From NCBI GenBank assembly GCA_022709925.1, contig JAKLHX010000024.1, positions 1 to 10,907 of the forward strand: a stretch of 10,907 nt of DNA, in the 5' to 3' direction. Origin of the DNA: Candidatus Margulisiibacteriota bacterium. GTDB lineage: Bacteria > Margulisbacteria > WOR-1 > JAKLHX01. The notes beneath the pieces were generated by a model, which worked only from the letters and a program-made list of their open reading frames with translations, ran no database searches and was not told the origin of the DNA. This document shows, in pieces, positions 1-6,718 of the stretch. Position 1 is the first letter of the stretch, and every line of letters starts with the position of its first letter. The position numbers were made by a program, and so were the translations under genes.

Positions 1-1
1 T

Positions 2-1282
2 GGGATGGAACATATGGAGGCCGGAAGGGCCGGAGAATTCCCCGCAAAAGGGCTGTCAGAAAGCCTGTCGAAGATCGGCCTGCGATTGGGCAGACTAAAA
101 ACAGGGACAACCCCGCGCCTCGACAGAAGGACTATCGATTTTTCAAAGATGGAGGTCCAGCCGGGAGATGAACCGCCAAAAATGTTCTCATTCATATGGG
201 AATACGGAAAATACGGGCTCGACACCCCAAAAAATCATCAAAAAGACCTCCCTCAAGTAGATTGTTTTTTGACCCATACAAATCCGGAAGCTCACAAAAT
301 AATAAGGGCGAATTTGGACAGATCCCCCCTTTTTACCGGAAAGATAAAAGGAGTAGGACCCAGATACTGCCCATCTATAGAGGACAAAGTCGTAAGGTTC
401 CCCGATAAAGAACGGCATCAGGCTTTCATCGAACCGGAAGGCCGGACAACGAACGAAATATACACACAAGGCATGGCCACAAGCCTTCCGGAAGATGTTC
501 AGCTGGCTTTTCTCAGGACTATGAACGGGCTGGAAAATGTCGAAATAATGCGGCCCGGATATGCCGTTGAATATGATTTTGTCCCGCCCGAACAGATCCT
601 TCACTCGCTTGAGTGCAAGGATATATCGGGGCTTTTTCTCGCAGGGCAAATAAACGGGACATCGGGATATGAAGAGGCCGCCGCTCAAGGCTTGATCGCG
701 GGAATAAACGCCGCGAGGAAGGTCAAAGGAAAAGACCCCGTGATAATGGGAAGAGAGGGATCATATATCGGGACGCTTATAGACGATCTCGTCACAAAAG
801 AAATAACAGAGCCCTACAGAATGCTGACCTCAAGGTCCGAATACCGCCTTCTGCTCCGTCAGGACAATGCGGACCTGCGCCTTACGGACAAAGGCTTTGA
901 GATCGGGCTTGTCGACAAACAAAGGCACACTTGTTTCTTGAAGAAAAAAGAAGCCGTCGTATCAGGCAATGCCGATTTTTCTCAAGAAGTAATGCAACAA
1001 ATCGAGATACAAAAGAAATACAGCGGGTATATAGACAGACAAATGCGGCAGATCGAAAAGTTCAGGGCTCTTGAAAAAATACGGCTTTCCGAAGACCTGG
1101 ACTTCCTTTCCATGAACGGCCTGTCCAGGGAGGCGCAACAAAAGCTCCATAAAATGAGGCCTGCATCGGTGGGCCATGCTTCAAGGATAGCGGGAATATC
1201 CCCTGCCGACATATCGGTCCTCATAATCCAGCTCGAGACCATGAGACGCCGCGGATTGAATAAAAACACTCTTATGATATAA
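2..1282 (+). CDS. mnmG: MnmG (GidA), tRNA wobble-uridine modification enzyme, 5'-truncated by the window edge
   Basis: FAD-dependent subunit of the MnmE-MnmG complex, which builds the 5-carboxymethylaminomethyl group on U34 of certain tRNAs in the cytoplasm. The frame is open to the window edge. The first ATG (position 5) is internal, inside the conserved segment ending AGRAGEFPAKGLSESL, so the real start and the N-terminal FAD-binding motif lie upstream. About 426 residues remain of roughly 620-630. Family hallmarks in order are GRLKTGTTPR, GPRYCPSIEDKVVRF, the flavin-domain motif GQINGTSGYEEAAAQG, LTSRSEYRLLLRQDNAD and the C-terminal tRNA/MnmE-binding region with RPASVGHASRIAGISPADIS. The TAA stop at 1280-1282 lies inside a promoter -10 box that appears to serve the next gene. 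Identification is secure. The next gene is functionally unrelated, so mnmG is probably a separate transcription unit that reads into the operon. Confidence 0.97.
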   Translation, partial: GMEHMEAGRAGEFPAKGLSESLSKIGLRLGRLKTGTTPRLDRRTIDFSKMEVQPGDEPPKMFSFIWEYGKYGLDTPKNHQKDLPQVDCFLTHTNPEAHKIIRANLDRSPLFTGKIKGVGPRYCPSIEDKVVRFPDKERHQAFIEPEGRTTNEIYTQGMATSLPEDVQLAFLRTMNGLENVEIMRPGYAVEYDFVPPEQILHSLECKDISGLFLAGQINGTSGYEEAAAQGLIAGINAARKVKGKDPVIMGREGSYIGTLIDDLVTKEITEPYRMLTSRSEYRLLLRQDNADLRLTDKGFEIGLVDKQRHTCFLKKKEAVVSGNADFSQEVMQQIEIQKKYSGYIDRQMRQIEKFRALEKIRLSEDLDFLSMNGLSREAQQKLHKMRPASVGHASRIAGISPADISVLIIQLETMRRRGLNKNTLMI

Positions 1283-1283
1283 T
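1256..1283 (+). promoter_or_regulatory. Sigma70-type promoter overlapping the mnmG stop codon, for the ompH-lpx operon
   Basis: A -35-like TTGAAT (1256-1261, 4 of 6 consensus bases) is followed after 16 nt by a perfect TATAAT (1278-1283). A TG at 1275-1276 gives the extended -10 pattern TGaTATAAT. The expected transcription start is near 1290. That leaves a leader of about 20 nt carrying the Shine-Dalgarno sequence AAGGAGG (1298-1304), 6 nt before the ompH ATG. The mnmG TAA stop forms part of the -10 box. The pattern is seen directly. Promoter function is inferred, and a bacterial housekeeping sigma factor is assumed. Confidence 0.7.
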
Positions 1284-1310
1284 TATCCAAAAACCAGAAG
1301 GAGGATCCCG

Positions 1311-1793
1311 ATGAAAAATTCAGTAAAACTTTTTTGTGTGGCTTCTTTATTGTGCGGATCGATGATCGGTCTCGTGCCTGCGGTTGCGGCGGCTCCGGCA
1401 TCAAGCACCGGGACGATAGACGTGCAGAGGGTGTTCAAGGGATACAAAGAGACCACAAAAGCGCAGGAACAGCTTTCTAAAGAAGAAGCTGCTTTTAAAA
1501 AAGAGTTTGAGGAAAGCCAAAAGAAGCTTGAAGATGCAAAAGCAGCCAATAAATCCGCAAAAGAGATCGAAGCCCTGACAAAAGACCTTGAAGAATCCCT
1601 GGCCCCAAAAAGAGAAAAGCTCATGAAGATGAACGAAGCCCTGACAACATCGCTGCAAAAGGACATTATCTCCTCGGTTAAGAGCGTGGCAAAGAACCTG
1701 GGCTTAGAGGTGGTGTTCGACAAACAGGTCGTTATAACCGGCGGGATTGATATCAGCGACATGGTGATCAGCAAGCTGAACGAGAAAAAATAA
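1311..1793 (+). CDS. ompH: OmpH/Skp-family periplasmic chaperone
   Basis: Predicted periplasmic holdase that keeps unfolded outer-membrane proteins soluble on their way to the BAM complex. It has 160 residues, close to E. coli Skp (161 with signal). The N-terminus has a lysine followed by a hydrophobic stretch and an Ala-rich exit (AVAAAPA, about residues 24-30), a classic Sec signal peptide. The mature protein opens with the family strand TIDVQRVFKGY. A long charged coiled-coil hairpin rich in Lys, Glu, Gln and Ala follows (about 45-115), and the chain ends in a short strand region (LGLEVVFDKQVVITGGIDIS). The start is fixed by a strong AAGGAGG 6 nt upstream. It is first in the lpx operon and ends 3 nt before lpxD, matching the skp-lpxD order of many diderms. 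The family call is firm; client specificity is unknown. Confidence 0.93.
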   Translation: MKNSVKLFCVASLLCGSMIGLVPAVAAAPASSTGTIDVQRVFKGYKETTKAQEQLSKEEAAFKKEFEESQKKLEDAKAANKSAKEIEALTKDLEESLAPKREKLMKMNEALTTSLQKDIISSVKSVAKNLGLEVVFDKQVVITGGIDISDMVISKLNEKK

Positions 1794-1796
1794 CCC

Positions 1797-2756
1797 GTGA
1801 AGTCCTTAGGAGAAATCGCAAGTCTTGTTGATGGGCATCTTTCCGGAGACCCTTCATTCCATATAACCGGAGTTTCCGCGCTGGAAGACGCCAAAGAAGG
1901 CCATCTTTCTTTTGTGCTGGACAACAAGAACGCTTTGGCGGCAGAAAGCTCTCCGGCATCTGCGCTGATAGCTCCCAAAGGGCTTACTTTTCCCGGTAAA
2001 TATACTATAACCGTAGATAATCCTCGCGCTGCCCTGGCAAAGATACTGGCCCAATTCGCGTCCATAGAAGACATAACCCCGGGGATCGATCCGCGGGCTG
2101 TCATTGCAAAAGACGTAAAGCTCGGGAAAAGGGTATTGATATATCCTTTCGTCTATGTCGGGGAAGGCTGTGAAATAGGAGATGATACGATCATCCATCC
2201 AAACGTCACGCTGTACCCAAGGACCAAGGTCGGGAATCGCTGCATAATACATTCCGGTTGCGTCATCGGTGTTGACGGTTTCGGGTTTGTCCAAAATAAC
2301 GGCAAATTCGAAAAAATACCGCAGATAGGCAGGGTCGTAATAGAAGATGATGTGGAGATATATGCGAACAATTCCATTTCCAGGGGGACGATCGGCGATA
2401 CCCTGATAAAAAAAGGGACAAAAATAGATAACATGAACCATATCGCGCACAACGTAAAGATCGGGGCAGATTGCGGCATAACCGCTATGAATGTATTCGG
2501 GGGAAGTTCTTCGGCCGGCGACAGGGTACAGATGTCCGGGCAGTGTGCCGTAGCCCCGCACACCCATGTGGGAGAAGACTCTATAGTCATGGGAAGGTCC
2601 GGCGTAACAAAAAACCTCCCTAAGGGGTCCGTTGTTCTCGGATATCCGGCTCAAGACCATCAAAAAGAACATAAGGCGATCGCGCTCGTAAGAAAATTGC
2701 CGGAGCTTTTTGAAAGGGTCAAAAAGCTTGAACCCCGGAAAAAAACATCTCGCTAA
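1797..2756 (+). CDS. lpxD: LpxD, UDP-3-O-(3-hydroxyacyl)glucosamine N-acyltransferase
   Basis: Third step of lipid A synthesis: transfers a 3-hydroxyacyl chain from ACP to the 2-amino group of UDP-3-O-acyl-glucosamine, in the cytoplasm. It has 319 residues, slightly shorter than E. coli LpxD (341). The N-terminal uridine-binding domain shows ITGVSALEDAKEGHLSFV (about 22-39). The rest is a left-handed beta-helix of hexapeptide repeats (KIGADC, VGEGCEIGDDTIIHPNV and similar), then a C-terminal helix (VRKLPELFERVKKLE). The catalytic His motif HIAHNV places H218 at the position of E. coli H239. The start is GTG at 1797, 3 nt after the ompH stop and with no clear Shine-Dalgarno, so translation probably depends on coupling. 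The TAA stop directly abuts the ATG of the glycosyltransferase. Confidence 0.96.
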   Translation: MKSLGEIASLVDGHLSGDPSFHITGVSALEDAKEGHLSFVLDNKNALAAESSPASALIAPKGLTFPGKYTITVDNPRAALAKILAQFASIEDITPGIDPRAVIAKDVKLGKRVLIYPFVYVGEGCEIGDDTIIHPNVTLYPRTKVGNRCIIHSGCVIGVDGFGFVQNNGKFEKIPQIGRVVIEDDVEIYANNSISRGTIGDTLIKKGTKIDNMNHIAHNVKIGADCGITAMNVFGGSSSAGDRVQMSGQCAVAPHTHVGEDSIVMGRSGVTKNLPKGSVVLGYPAQDHQKEHKAIALVRKLPELFERVKKLEPRKKTSR

Positions 2757-3890
2757 ATGAAAATCGCCGTATTTACAGAATCATATGCCCCGTACATAAG
2801 CGGGGTCGCCAGGTCGGTAGAGCTTCTAAAAAAGGAACTTGAGGCCCTTGGACATCACATATATCTTTTTGCGCCGGACTATCCTGGTCACAAAGACACA
2901 GAAAAGAACATAATCAGGATCCCTTCCATCGCCACAAAATACCCGGGGTTCCGAATACCCGTTCCCTATCCGGGATTTATCCCCGATATCGATTTTGATC
3001 TGGTCCACTCAAATTCTCCTTTCGGGCTTGGCCTGGCTTCGCTAAACTACGCAAAAAGAAAAAGGCTGCCGTTCGTTTATTCTTTTCACACGATATTCAC
3101 CGACTATCTTCATTACATCCCTTTGCCAAAACCATTGACAAAAAAAACTTTTGCCGCATATATACGGTCTTTCTGCAAAAAATGCGACTGCATCGTCGCT
3201 CCCAACAAGACAACGGTCCGGTATCTTGATGATTTCGGTATAAGAGGAAGGATAGAAGCAATCCCTTCCGGAATAGACCTTGGGCTTATAGAAAAAGCCA
3301 CTTCGAAAGGAATTAGAAACTCTCTTGGGATCCCGGAGACGGCCAATGTGCTTCTTTATGTCGGCAGGTTATCAAAAGAAAAAAACGTGCCTTTTTTACT
3401 GCAGGCATTCAAGAACATCCTTTTGGTTGAGCCGGATACATATTTGCTGATAGTGGCAGGAGGCCCTGAAGAAGAGCCCCTTAAGAAAATGGCGACTGAT
3501 CTGGGAATAGCACAAAGAACGGTCTTTGCCGGACAAAAAGGATGCCCCGAAGTGTTTAACTACTATAAATGCGCGGATATTTTTGTGTTCGCCTCAAAAA
3601 CAGAGACACAAGGGCTTGTGATCGCCGAAGCCAAGGCTTGCGGATTGCCTGCAGTGGTCGTTGACGCACAAGGAGTAAAGGAAAGCATCCTCCCCGGGGA
3701 AGACGGGTTCTTGACCGGGGAGAACCTGGATGATTTTTCGGAAAAAGTCGTTACATTGCTAAAGGACGGGGCGCTTAGGGCTATTATGTCGGAAAGAGCC
3801 GCAAAAAACTCGGCCAGAGACTTCTCTTCCGGAACTATTGCAAAAAAAGTCGAAAGTGTCTATAATTCATTGATAAAATGTCCCAAATGA
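2757..3890 (+). CDS. GT4-family (GT-B fold) glycosyltransferase, acceptor unknown
   Basis: Retaining glycosyltransferase of CAZy family GT4 by motif, 377 residues. The N-terminal Rossmann domain begins MKIAVFTESYAPYISGVARS and includes FHTIFTDYLHYIPLPK (about 107-122). This resembles the diacylglycerol glucosyltransferase and mannosyltransferase subgroup that acts on membrane lipids. The C-terminal donor domain shows LLYVGRLSKEKNVPFLL and the EX7E motif TETQGLVIAEAKACGLP, with glutamates E283 and E291. There is no signal peptide or clear membrane span, so it is probably cytoplasmic or membrane-peripheral. The ATG follows the lpxD TAA with no spacer. Its place inside a lipid A operon suggests glycosylation of a glycolipid or lipopolysaccharide precursor, but sugar donor and acceptor cannot be read from sequence. 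It is not WaaA/KdtA or LpxB. A promoter for the following gene lies in its last 55 nt. Confidence 0.88.
   Translation: MKIAVFTESYAPYISGVARSVELLKKELEALGHHIYLFAPDYPGHKDTEKNIIRIPSIATKYPGFRIPVPYPGFIPDIDFDLVHSNSPFGLGLASLNYAKRKRLPFVYSFHTIFTDYLHYIPLPKPLTKKTFAAYIRSFCKKCDCIVAPNKTTVRYLDDFGIRGRIEAIPSGIDLGLIEKATSKGIRNSLGIPETANVLLYVGRLSKEKNVPFLLQAFKNILLVEPDTYLLIVAGGPEEEPLKKMATDLGIAQRTVFAGQKGCPEVFNYYKCADIFVFASKTETQGLVIAEAKACGLPAVVVDAQGVKESILPGEDGFLTGENLDDFSEKVVTLLKDGALRAIMSERAAKNSARDFSSGTIAKKVESVYNSLIKCPK
3838..3866 (+). promoter_or_regulatory. Internal sigma70-type promoter within the 3' end of the GT4 gene
   Basis: TTGCAA (3838-3843, 4 of 6 consensus bases) and a perfect TATAAT (3861-3866) are separated by the optimal 17 nt. 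The predicted start is near 3873, giving a leader of about 35 nt to the ATG at 3908. It lies inside coding sequence, so the match could be chance. The ideal spacing, the exact -10 and the position just before a well-ribosome-sited gene favour a real site. It would let the barrel gene, lpxC, fabZ-lpxA, lpxB and rseP be expressed apart from ompH-lpxD-GT4. Confidence 0.55.
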
Positions 3891-3892
3891 AG

Positions 3893-3899
3893 AAAGGGG
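3893..3899 (+). promoter_or_regulatory. Ribosome binding site that sets the start of the outer-membrane protein gene
   Basis: AAAGGGG lies 8 nt before the ATG at 3908. Two earlier in-frame ATGs (3878 and 3887) have no comparable site. They would also add a charged stretch ahead of the signal peptide and overlap the glycosyltransferase gene. This supports 3908 as the start. Confidence 0.65.
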
Positions 3900-3907
3900 T
3901 TTATGTC

Positions 3908-4651
3908 ATGAAAAAAGTATTCGCTTTAGCATGCTGCGCGATCTTGATCGCAGGAGCAACTCCCGCATTTTCGGCAATAAAAACACCGACGATCACTGGA
4001 TCGACCGGCCTTATAAAAATGCCGACCGGGGATGTTCTGGGCTCAAAAGATTTTAACGTTGCCGTGGACTATATCTTTGACGGTTCTGCGGCTTCAGCCG
4101 CTACTACGGTCAGCGACCTCAAGGGAACGTGGCAATACAAGGCAAATGTCGGCTCTTTCATGGGCTATACAAAAGGAATGGAGCTTGGTTTTGTCGGCAG
4201 GACAGAGAAGGTCACGAACAGGTTCAAAGAAGGCGTCTTCATAAACTTAAAATACAGCCTCTCCAGCTCTGACGATCCGGACGCACTACATTTGGCTATC
4301 GGGGTTGAAAACCTCACCTCTCTTATGGAGTCCGATGCTTACATGGTCGCCTCAAAATATTTCAAAGGCGGGGCCGGAGTGCACTTTGGCGCCATGTTCG
4401 ACTTCCCGAACTACAACAGGTTCAGGCCTCTCGGTATGCTGGGGCTTAACATGCCCGTCGGCAACCAGGCGTTCACGATAATGGGAGAGCTCTTCTCCGG
4501 AGAAAGCGTGTTTCAGGTCGACGCAGGGATAAGGTATTCTTTCAATAGCAATTTCTCAATATTGGCAAGAGGCTTAAACGTGACGAACAGCACAACGGCC
4601 AGGGATTCTCAGGCTTATTCGGCCGGCGTTTCTATAGCAAATTTCTTTTGA
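3908..4651 (+). CDS. Secreted, probable outer-membrane beta-barrel protein of unknown function
   Basis: Starting at the ATG at 3908 it has 247 residues. A Sec signal peptide is clear: MKK, a hydrophobic stretch, then ATPAFSA with cleavage expected after about residue 21. The mature part begins with TGSTGLIKMPTGDVLG, followed by alternating polar/hydrophobic strands rich in Gly, Phe, Tyr and Asn (for example GAGVHFGAMFDF, FQVDAGIRYSF, FSILARGLNV). The last residue is Phe (SIANFF), the usual C-terminal signal for BAM-dependent barrel insertion. The TGLI..PT opening recalls YjbH-like and other barrel proteins, but I do not recognise a named family. The stop TGA overlaps the TTG start of lpxC. 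It has its own Shine-Dalgarno and a promoter candidate. Location in the lipid A operon suggests an envelope role. It could instead be a periplasmic beta-rich protein. Confidence 0.75.
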   Translation: MKKVFALACCAILIAGATPAFSAIKTPTITGSTGLIKMPTGDVLGSKDFNVAVDYIFDGSAASAATTVSDLKGTWQYKANVGSFMGYTKGMELGFVGRTEKVTNRFKEGVFINLKYSLSSSDDPDALHLAIGVENLTSLMESDAYMVASKYFKGGAGVHFGAMFDFPNYNRFRPLGMLGLNMPVGNQAFTIMGELFSGESVFQVDAGIRYSFNSNFSILARGLNVTNSTTARDSQAYSAGVSIANFF

Positions 4652-5451
4652 TACTACAGCAGACCATTGAAAAACCCGTCTCTTGCGAGGGCGTGGGGCT
4701 TCATACGGGAGAAAGATCTCTCCTTGAATTCCGCCCTGCGGAAGAAGACAGCGGCATATATTTTATCAGTTCAGGCAAAAAAATATCCGCAACCCCAGAC
4801 AATATAACGAATACTCAAAGAGGCTCTACTCTTTCCACGATCTGGACGGTCGAACATGTGCTTTCAGCCCTCTATGGCTTGGGGATAGACAATTTAGAGA
4901 TATATATAGAAGGCTGCGAGCCTCCGGCCATGGACGGCAGCGCAAAGGGGTTCGTCGATGTGCTCAAATTTGCCGGGATAAAAAAGCAAGGCAAAGAAGC
5001 GCGGTTCTTTGAGCTATCAGAAAAAATAGAGGTTGGCGACGCGGACCGGTCCATTTCGATCGAGCCGTTCGACAGGCTTATTATAGAAGCAGGCATAGAC
5101 TATAGTCCTTCTTTCGTCGGTGCGGTTTCCGCAAAATATGATGAGGCATCGGACAATTATGAAAAGGACGTGGCTCCCGCCCGGACCTTCGGTTTTTTAA
5201 ACGAATTTGAATACCTTAAGAAACAAGGGCTGGCCAGAGGAGCGTCTTTTGACAATGCGATCGCGGTCCTGGACAGCGGGTACTCCACCCCCTTGCGCTA
5301 CGACAATGAGTTGGCAAGGCATAAAATTCTGGATATAATTGGTGATATGGCTCTTGCTGGCAAGAGGATAAAAGGAAAGATCGTTTCCCGCAAGGCTGGC
5401 CATAAATTAAACGTCGAGCTGGCAAGGAGATTATTACATGCCTCAAGTTGA
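4648..5451 (+). CDS. lpxC: LpxC, UDP-3-O-acyl-N-acetylglucosamine deacetylase
   Basis: Zinc metalloenzyme for the committed step of lipid A synthesis: removes the N-acetyl group from UDP-3-O-acyl-GlcNAc in the cytoplasm. It has 267 residues against 305 in E. coli, mainly through a shorter C-terminus. All key residues are visible: E69-H70 in WTVEHVLSALYG, the ARTFGF substrate-channel motif, zinc ligands H225 and D229 in RHKILDIIGD, and H252 in AGHKLNVELA, matching E. coli E78/H79, H238/D242 and H265. The chosen start is TTG at 4648, overlapping the preceding TGA as TTGA. No clear Shine-Dalgarno precedes it, which implies coupling to the barrel gene. Starting there aligns with the usual N-terminus (QQTIEKPVSCEGVGLHTGE). 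It overlaps the next gene by 14 nt. Some bacteria fuse LpxC to FabZ; here the two are separate. Confidence 0.96.
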   Translation: MILQQTIEKPVSCEGVGLHTGERSLLEFRPAEEDSGIYFISSGKKISATPDNITNTQRGSTLSTIWTVEHVLSALYGLGIDNLEIYIEGCEPPAMDGSAKGFVDVLKFAGIKKQGKEARFFELSEKIEVGDADRSISIEPFDRLIIEAGIDYSPSFVGAVSAKYDEASDNYEKDVAPARTFGFLNEFEYLKKQGLARGASFDNAIAVLDSGYSTPLRYDNELARHKILDIIGDMALAGKRIKGKIVSRKAGHKLNVELARRLLHASS

Positions 5452-6718
5452 CATCGATATAAACGGAATAATGAAAGTGCTCCCGCACAGATACCCGTTC
5501 CTTCTGATAGACAAAATAGTCGAGATCGAGCCTGCAAAAAAAGTCGTGGCAATAAAGAATGTTACGATGAACGAGAATTTTTTTCAGGGACATTTTCCGG
5601 AATTCCCTATAATGCCGGGCGTGCTTGTAGTTGAAGCTATCGCACAGACCGGGGCTTATGGTCTTCTGGTGACGCCGGAATACCAGGGCAAGATCGCTTT
5701 GTTCGCCGGGATAGACGGGATAAGGTTCAGAAAACCGGTATTCCCCGGGGATCAAATAAGGATAGAGGTTGAATATCTGAAATCGAAAGGGCCTATAGCA
5801 AAAATGAGAGGGGTCGCAAAGATCGGGGACCAGCTCGTATGCGAAGGCGAGTTCATGTGTTCAATATCGGACGCAAATACGGGTTCAAAGCAACAGATAC
5901 ATAAAACCGCGGTGATACATCCATCCGCCGTTATCGGTCAGGGCGTAAAAATAGGCCCGTATACGGTAATAGGTCCGGAAGTAACCGTCGGGGACAATAC
6001 AGAGATAGCCTCTAATGTACTGATAGGCAAATGGACTAAGATAGGCAAAAGCTGCCGTATATTAAATAGCGCAAGCATAGGAACCCCTCCGCAGGACCTT
6101 AAATACAAAGGGGAAAAAAGCTGGGTTGAGATAGGCGACAGATGCCTTATAAGGGAATTCGTGACGGTCCATCTGCCTACCGGCGAAGGGCAAAAAACTT
6201 CGATCGGCAATGATTGCATGATCATGACAAATGTCCATATCCCTCACAATGCCAAGGTCGGGAATAATGTAATAATGAGCAGCTTCTCCGCTTTGTCCGG
6301 ACATGCCGAAGTCGATGATTTCGTCATAATAGGCGGAATGACGGGTGTTCATCAATTCGTCAGGATCGGCAAGATGGCCATGATAGGCGGGCACTCAAGG
6401 ATAACCCAGGACGTCCCTCCGTTCATGATAGCCGAAGGCAACCCCGCGCAGATACGGGCGCTTAATTCCATCGGGCTCCAAAGAAGGGGCGTCCCTTTTG
6501 AGTCACAGGTAGAACTTAAAAAAGCGTTCAAGATCATCTACAAATCCGGGAACAATCTTTCAAAAGCGATAGATTCAATAAAAAAGCAATGCGCTCATGT
6601 AGACGAGATAAAATTGCTCCTGGATTTCCTTGAAAAAGAGACCGGACGCGGGATACTGAAAAAGATCGAAGCCGCGGATGAGCTCATATTTGAAGACATC
6701 CCCGAAATCGGCATCTAA
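5438..6718 (+). CDS. fabZ-lpxA: FabZ-LpxA fusion: 3-hydroxyacyl-ACP dehydratase + UDP-GlcNAc O-acyltransferase
   Basis: A single 426-residue frame joins two enzymes. Residues 1-145 are FabZ: LPHRYPFLLIDKI and the active-site segment GHFPEFPIMPGVLVVEAIAQ, with His52 and Glu66 at the usual 14-residue spacing. Residues about 153-426 are LpxA: hexapeptide beta-helix from AVIHPSAVIGQGVKIGPYTV, catalytic His270 in NVHIPHNAKVG (E. coli H125), GGMTGVHQFVRIG, and the C-terminal helical domain beginning LQRRGVPFESQVELKKAF. The join is a short linker (about 144-152, DANTGSKQQ) with no stop. The only nearby internal ATG is Met140. FabZ dehydrates 3-hydroxyacyl-ACP for fatty acid elongation, while LpxA consumes it for lipid A, so the fusion sits at a branch point. 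The start has a good Shine-Dalgarno (AAGGAGA, 5424-5430, 7 nt spacing) and overlaps lpxC by 14 nt. The stop abuts lpxB. Confidence 0.95.
   Translation: MPQVDIDINGIMKVLPHRYPFLLIDKIVEIEPAKKVVAIKNVTMNENFFQGHFPEFPIMPGVLVVEAIAQTGAYGLLVTPEYQGKIALFAGIDGIRFRKPVFPGDQIRIEVEYLKSKGPIAKMRGVAKIGDQLVCEGEFMCSISDANTGSKQQIHKTAVIHPSAVIGQGVKIGPYTVIGPEVTVGDNTEIASNVLIGKWTKIGKSCRILNSASIGTPPQDLKYKGEKSWVEIGDRCLIREFVTVHLPTGEGQKTSIGNDCMIMTNVHIPHNAKVGNNVIMSSFSALSGHAEVDDFVIIGGMTGVHQFVRIGKMAMIGGHSRITQDVPPFMIAEGNPAQIRALNSIGLQRRGVPFESQVELKKAFKIIYKSGNNLSKAIDSIKKQCAHVDEIKLLLDFLEKETGRGILKKIEAADELIFEDIPEIGI

Noticed and set aside
1283..2104. Minus-strand 273-codon open frame opposite ompH and the start of lpxD
   Set aside because: It lies entirely antisense to two clearly identified genes. 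Its Ser/Ala/Phe-rich product has no domain-like pattern and is the expected shadow of Lys/Glu/Ala-rich coding on the other strand.
1854..2672. Minus-strand 272-codon open frame opposite lpxD
   Set aside because: Antisense to a complete LpxD with its catalytic residues; composition is non-protein-like and there is no ribosome binding site.
3878..3907. Earlier ATG starts (3878, 3887) for the outer-membrane protein
   Set aside because: They lie within the end of the GT4 gene with no ribosome binding site, and they put charged residues ahead of a normal signal peptide.
4493..4504. Perfect 12-bp palindrome TTCTCCGGAGAA in the barrel gene
   Set aside because: Single copy inside coding sequence, with no second site or promoter next to it; likely chance.
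5216..5755. Minus-strand 179-codon open frame opposite the lpxC/fabZ junction
   Set aside because: Overlaps two conserved enzymes on the other strand and shows no recognisable motif.
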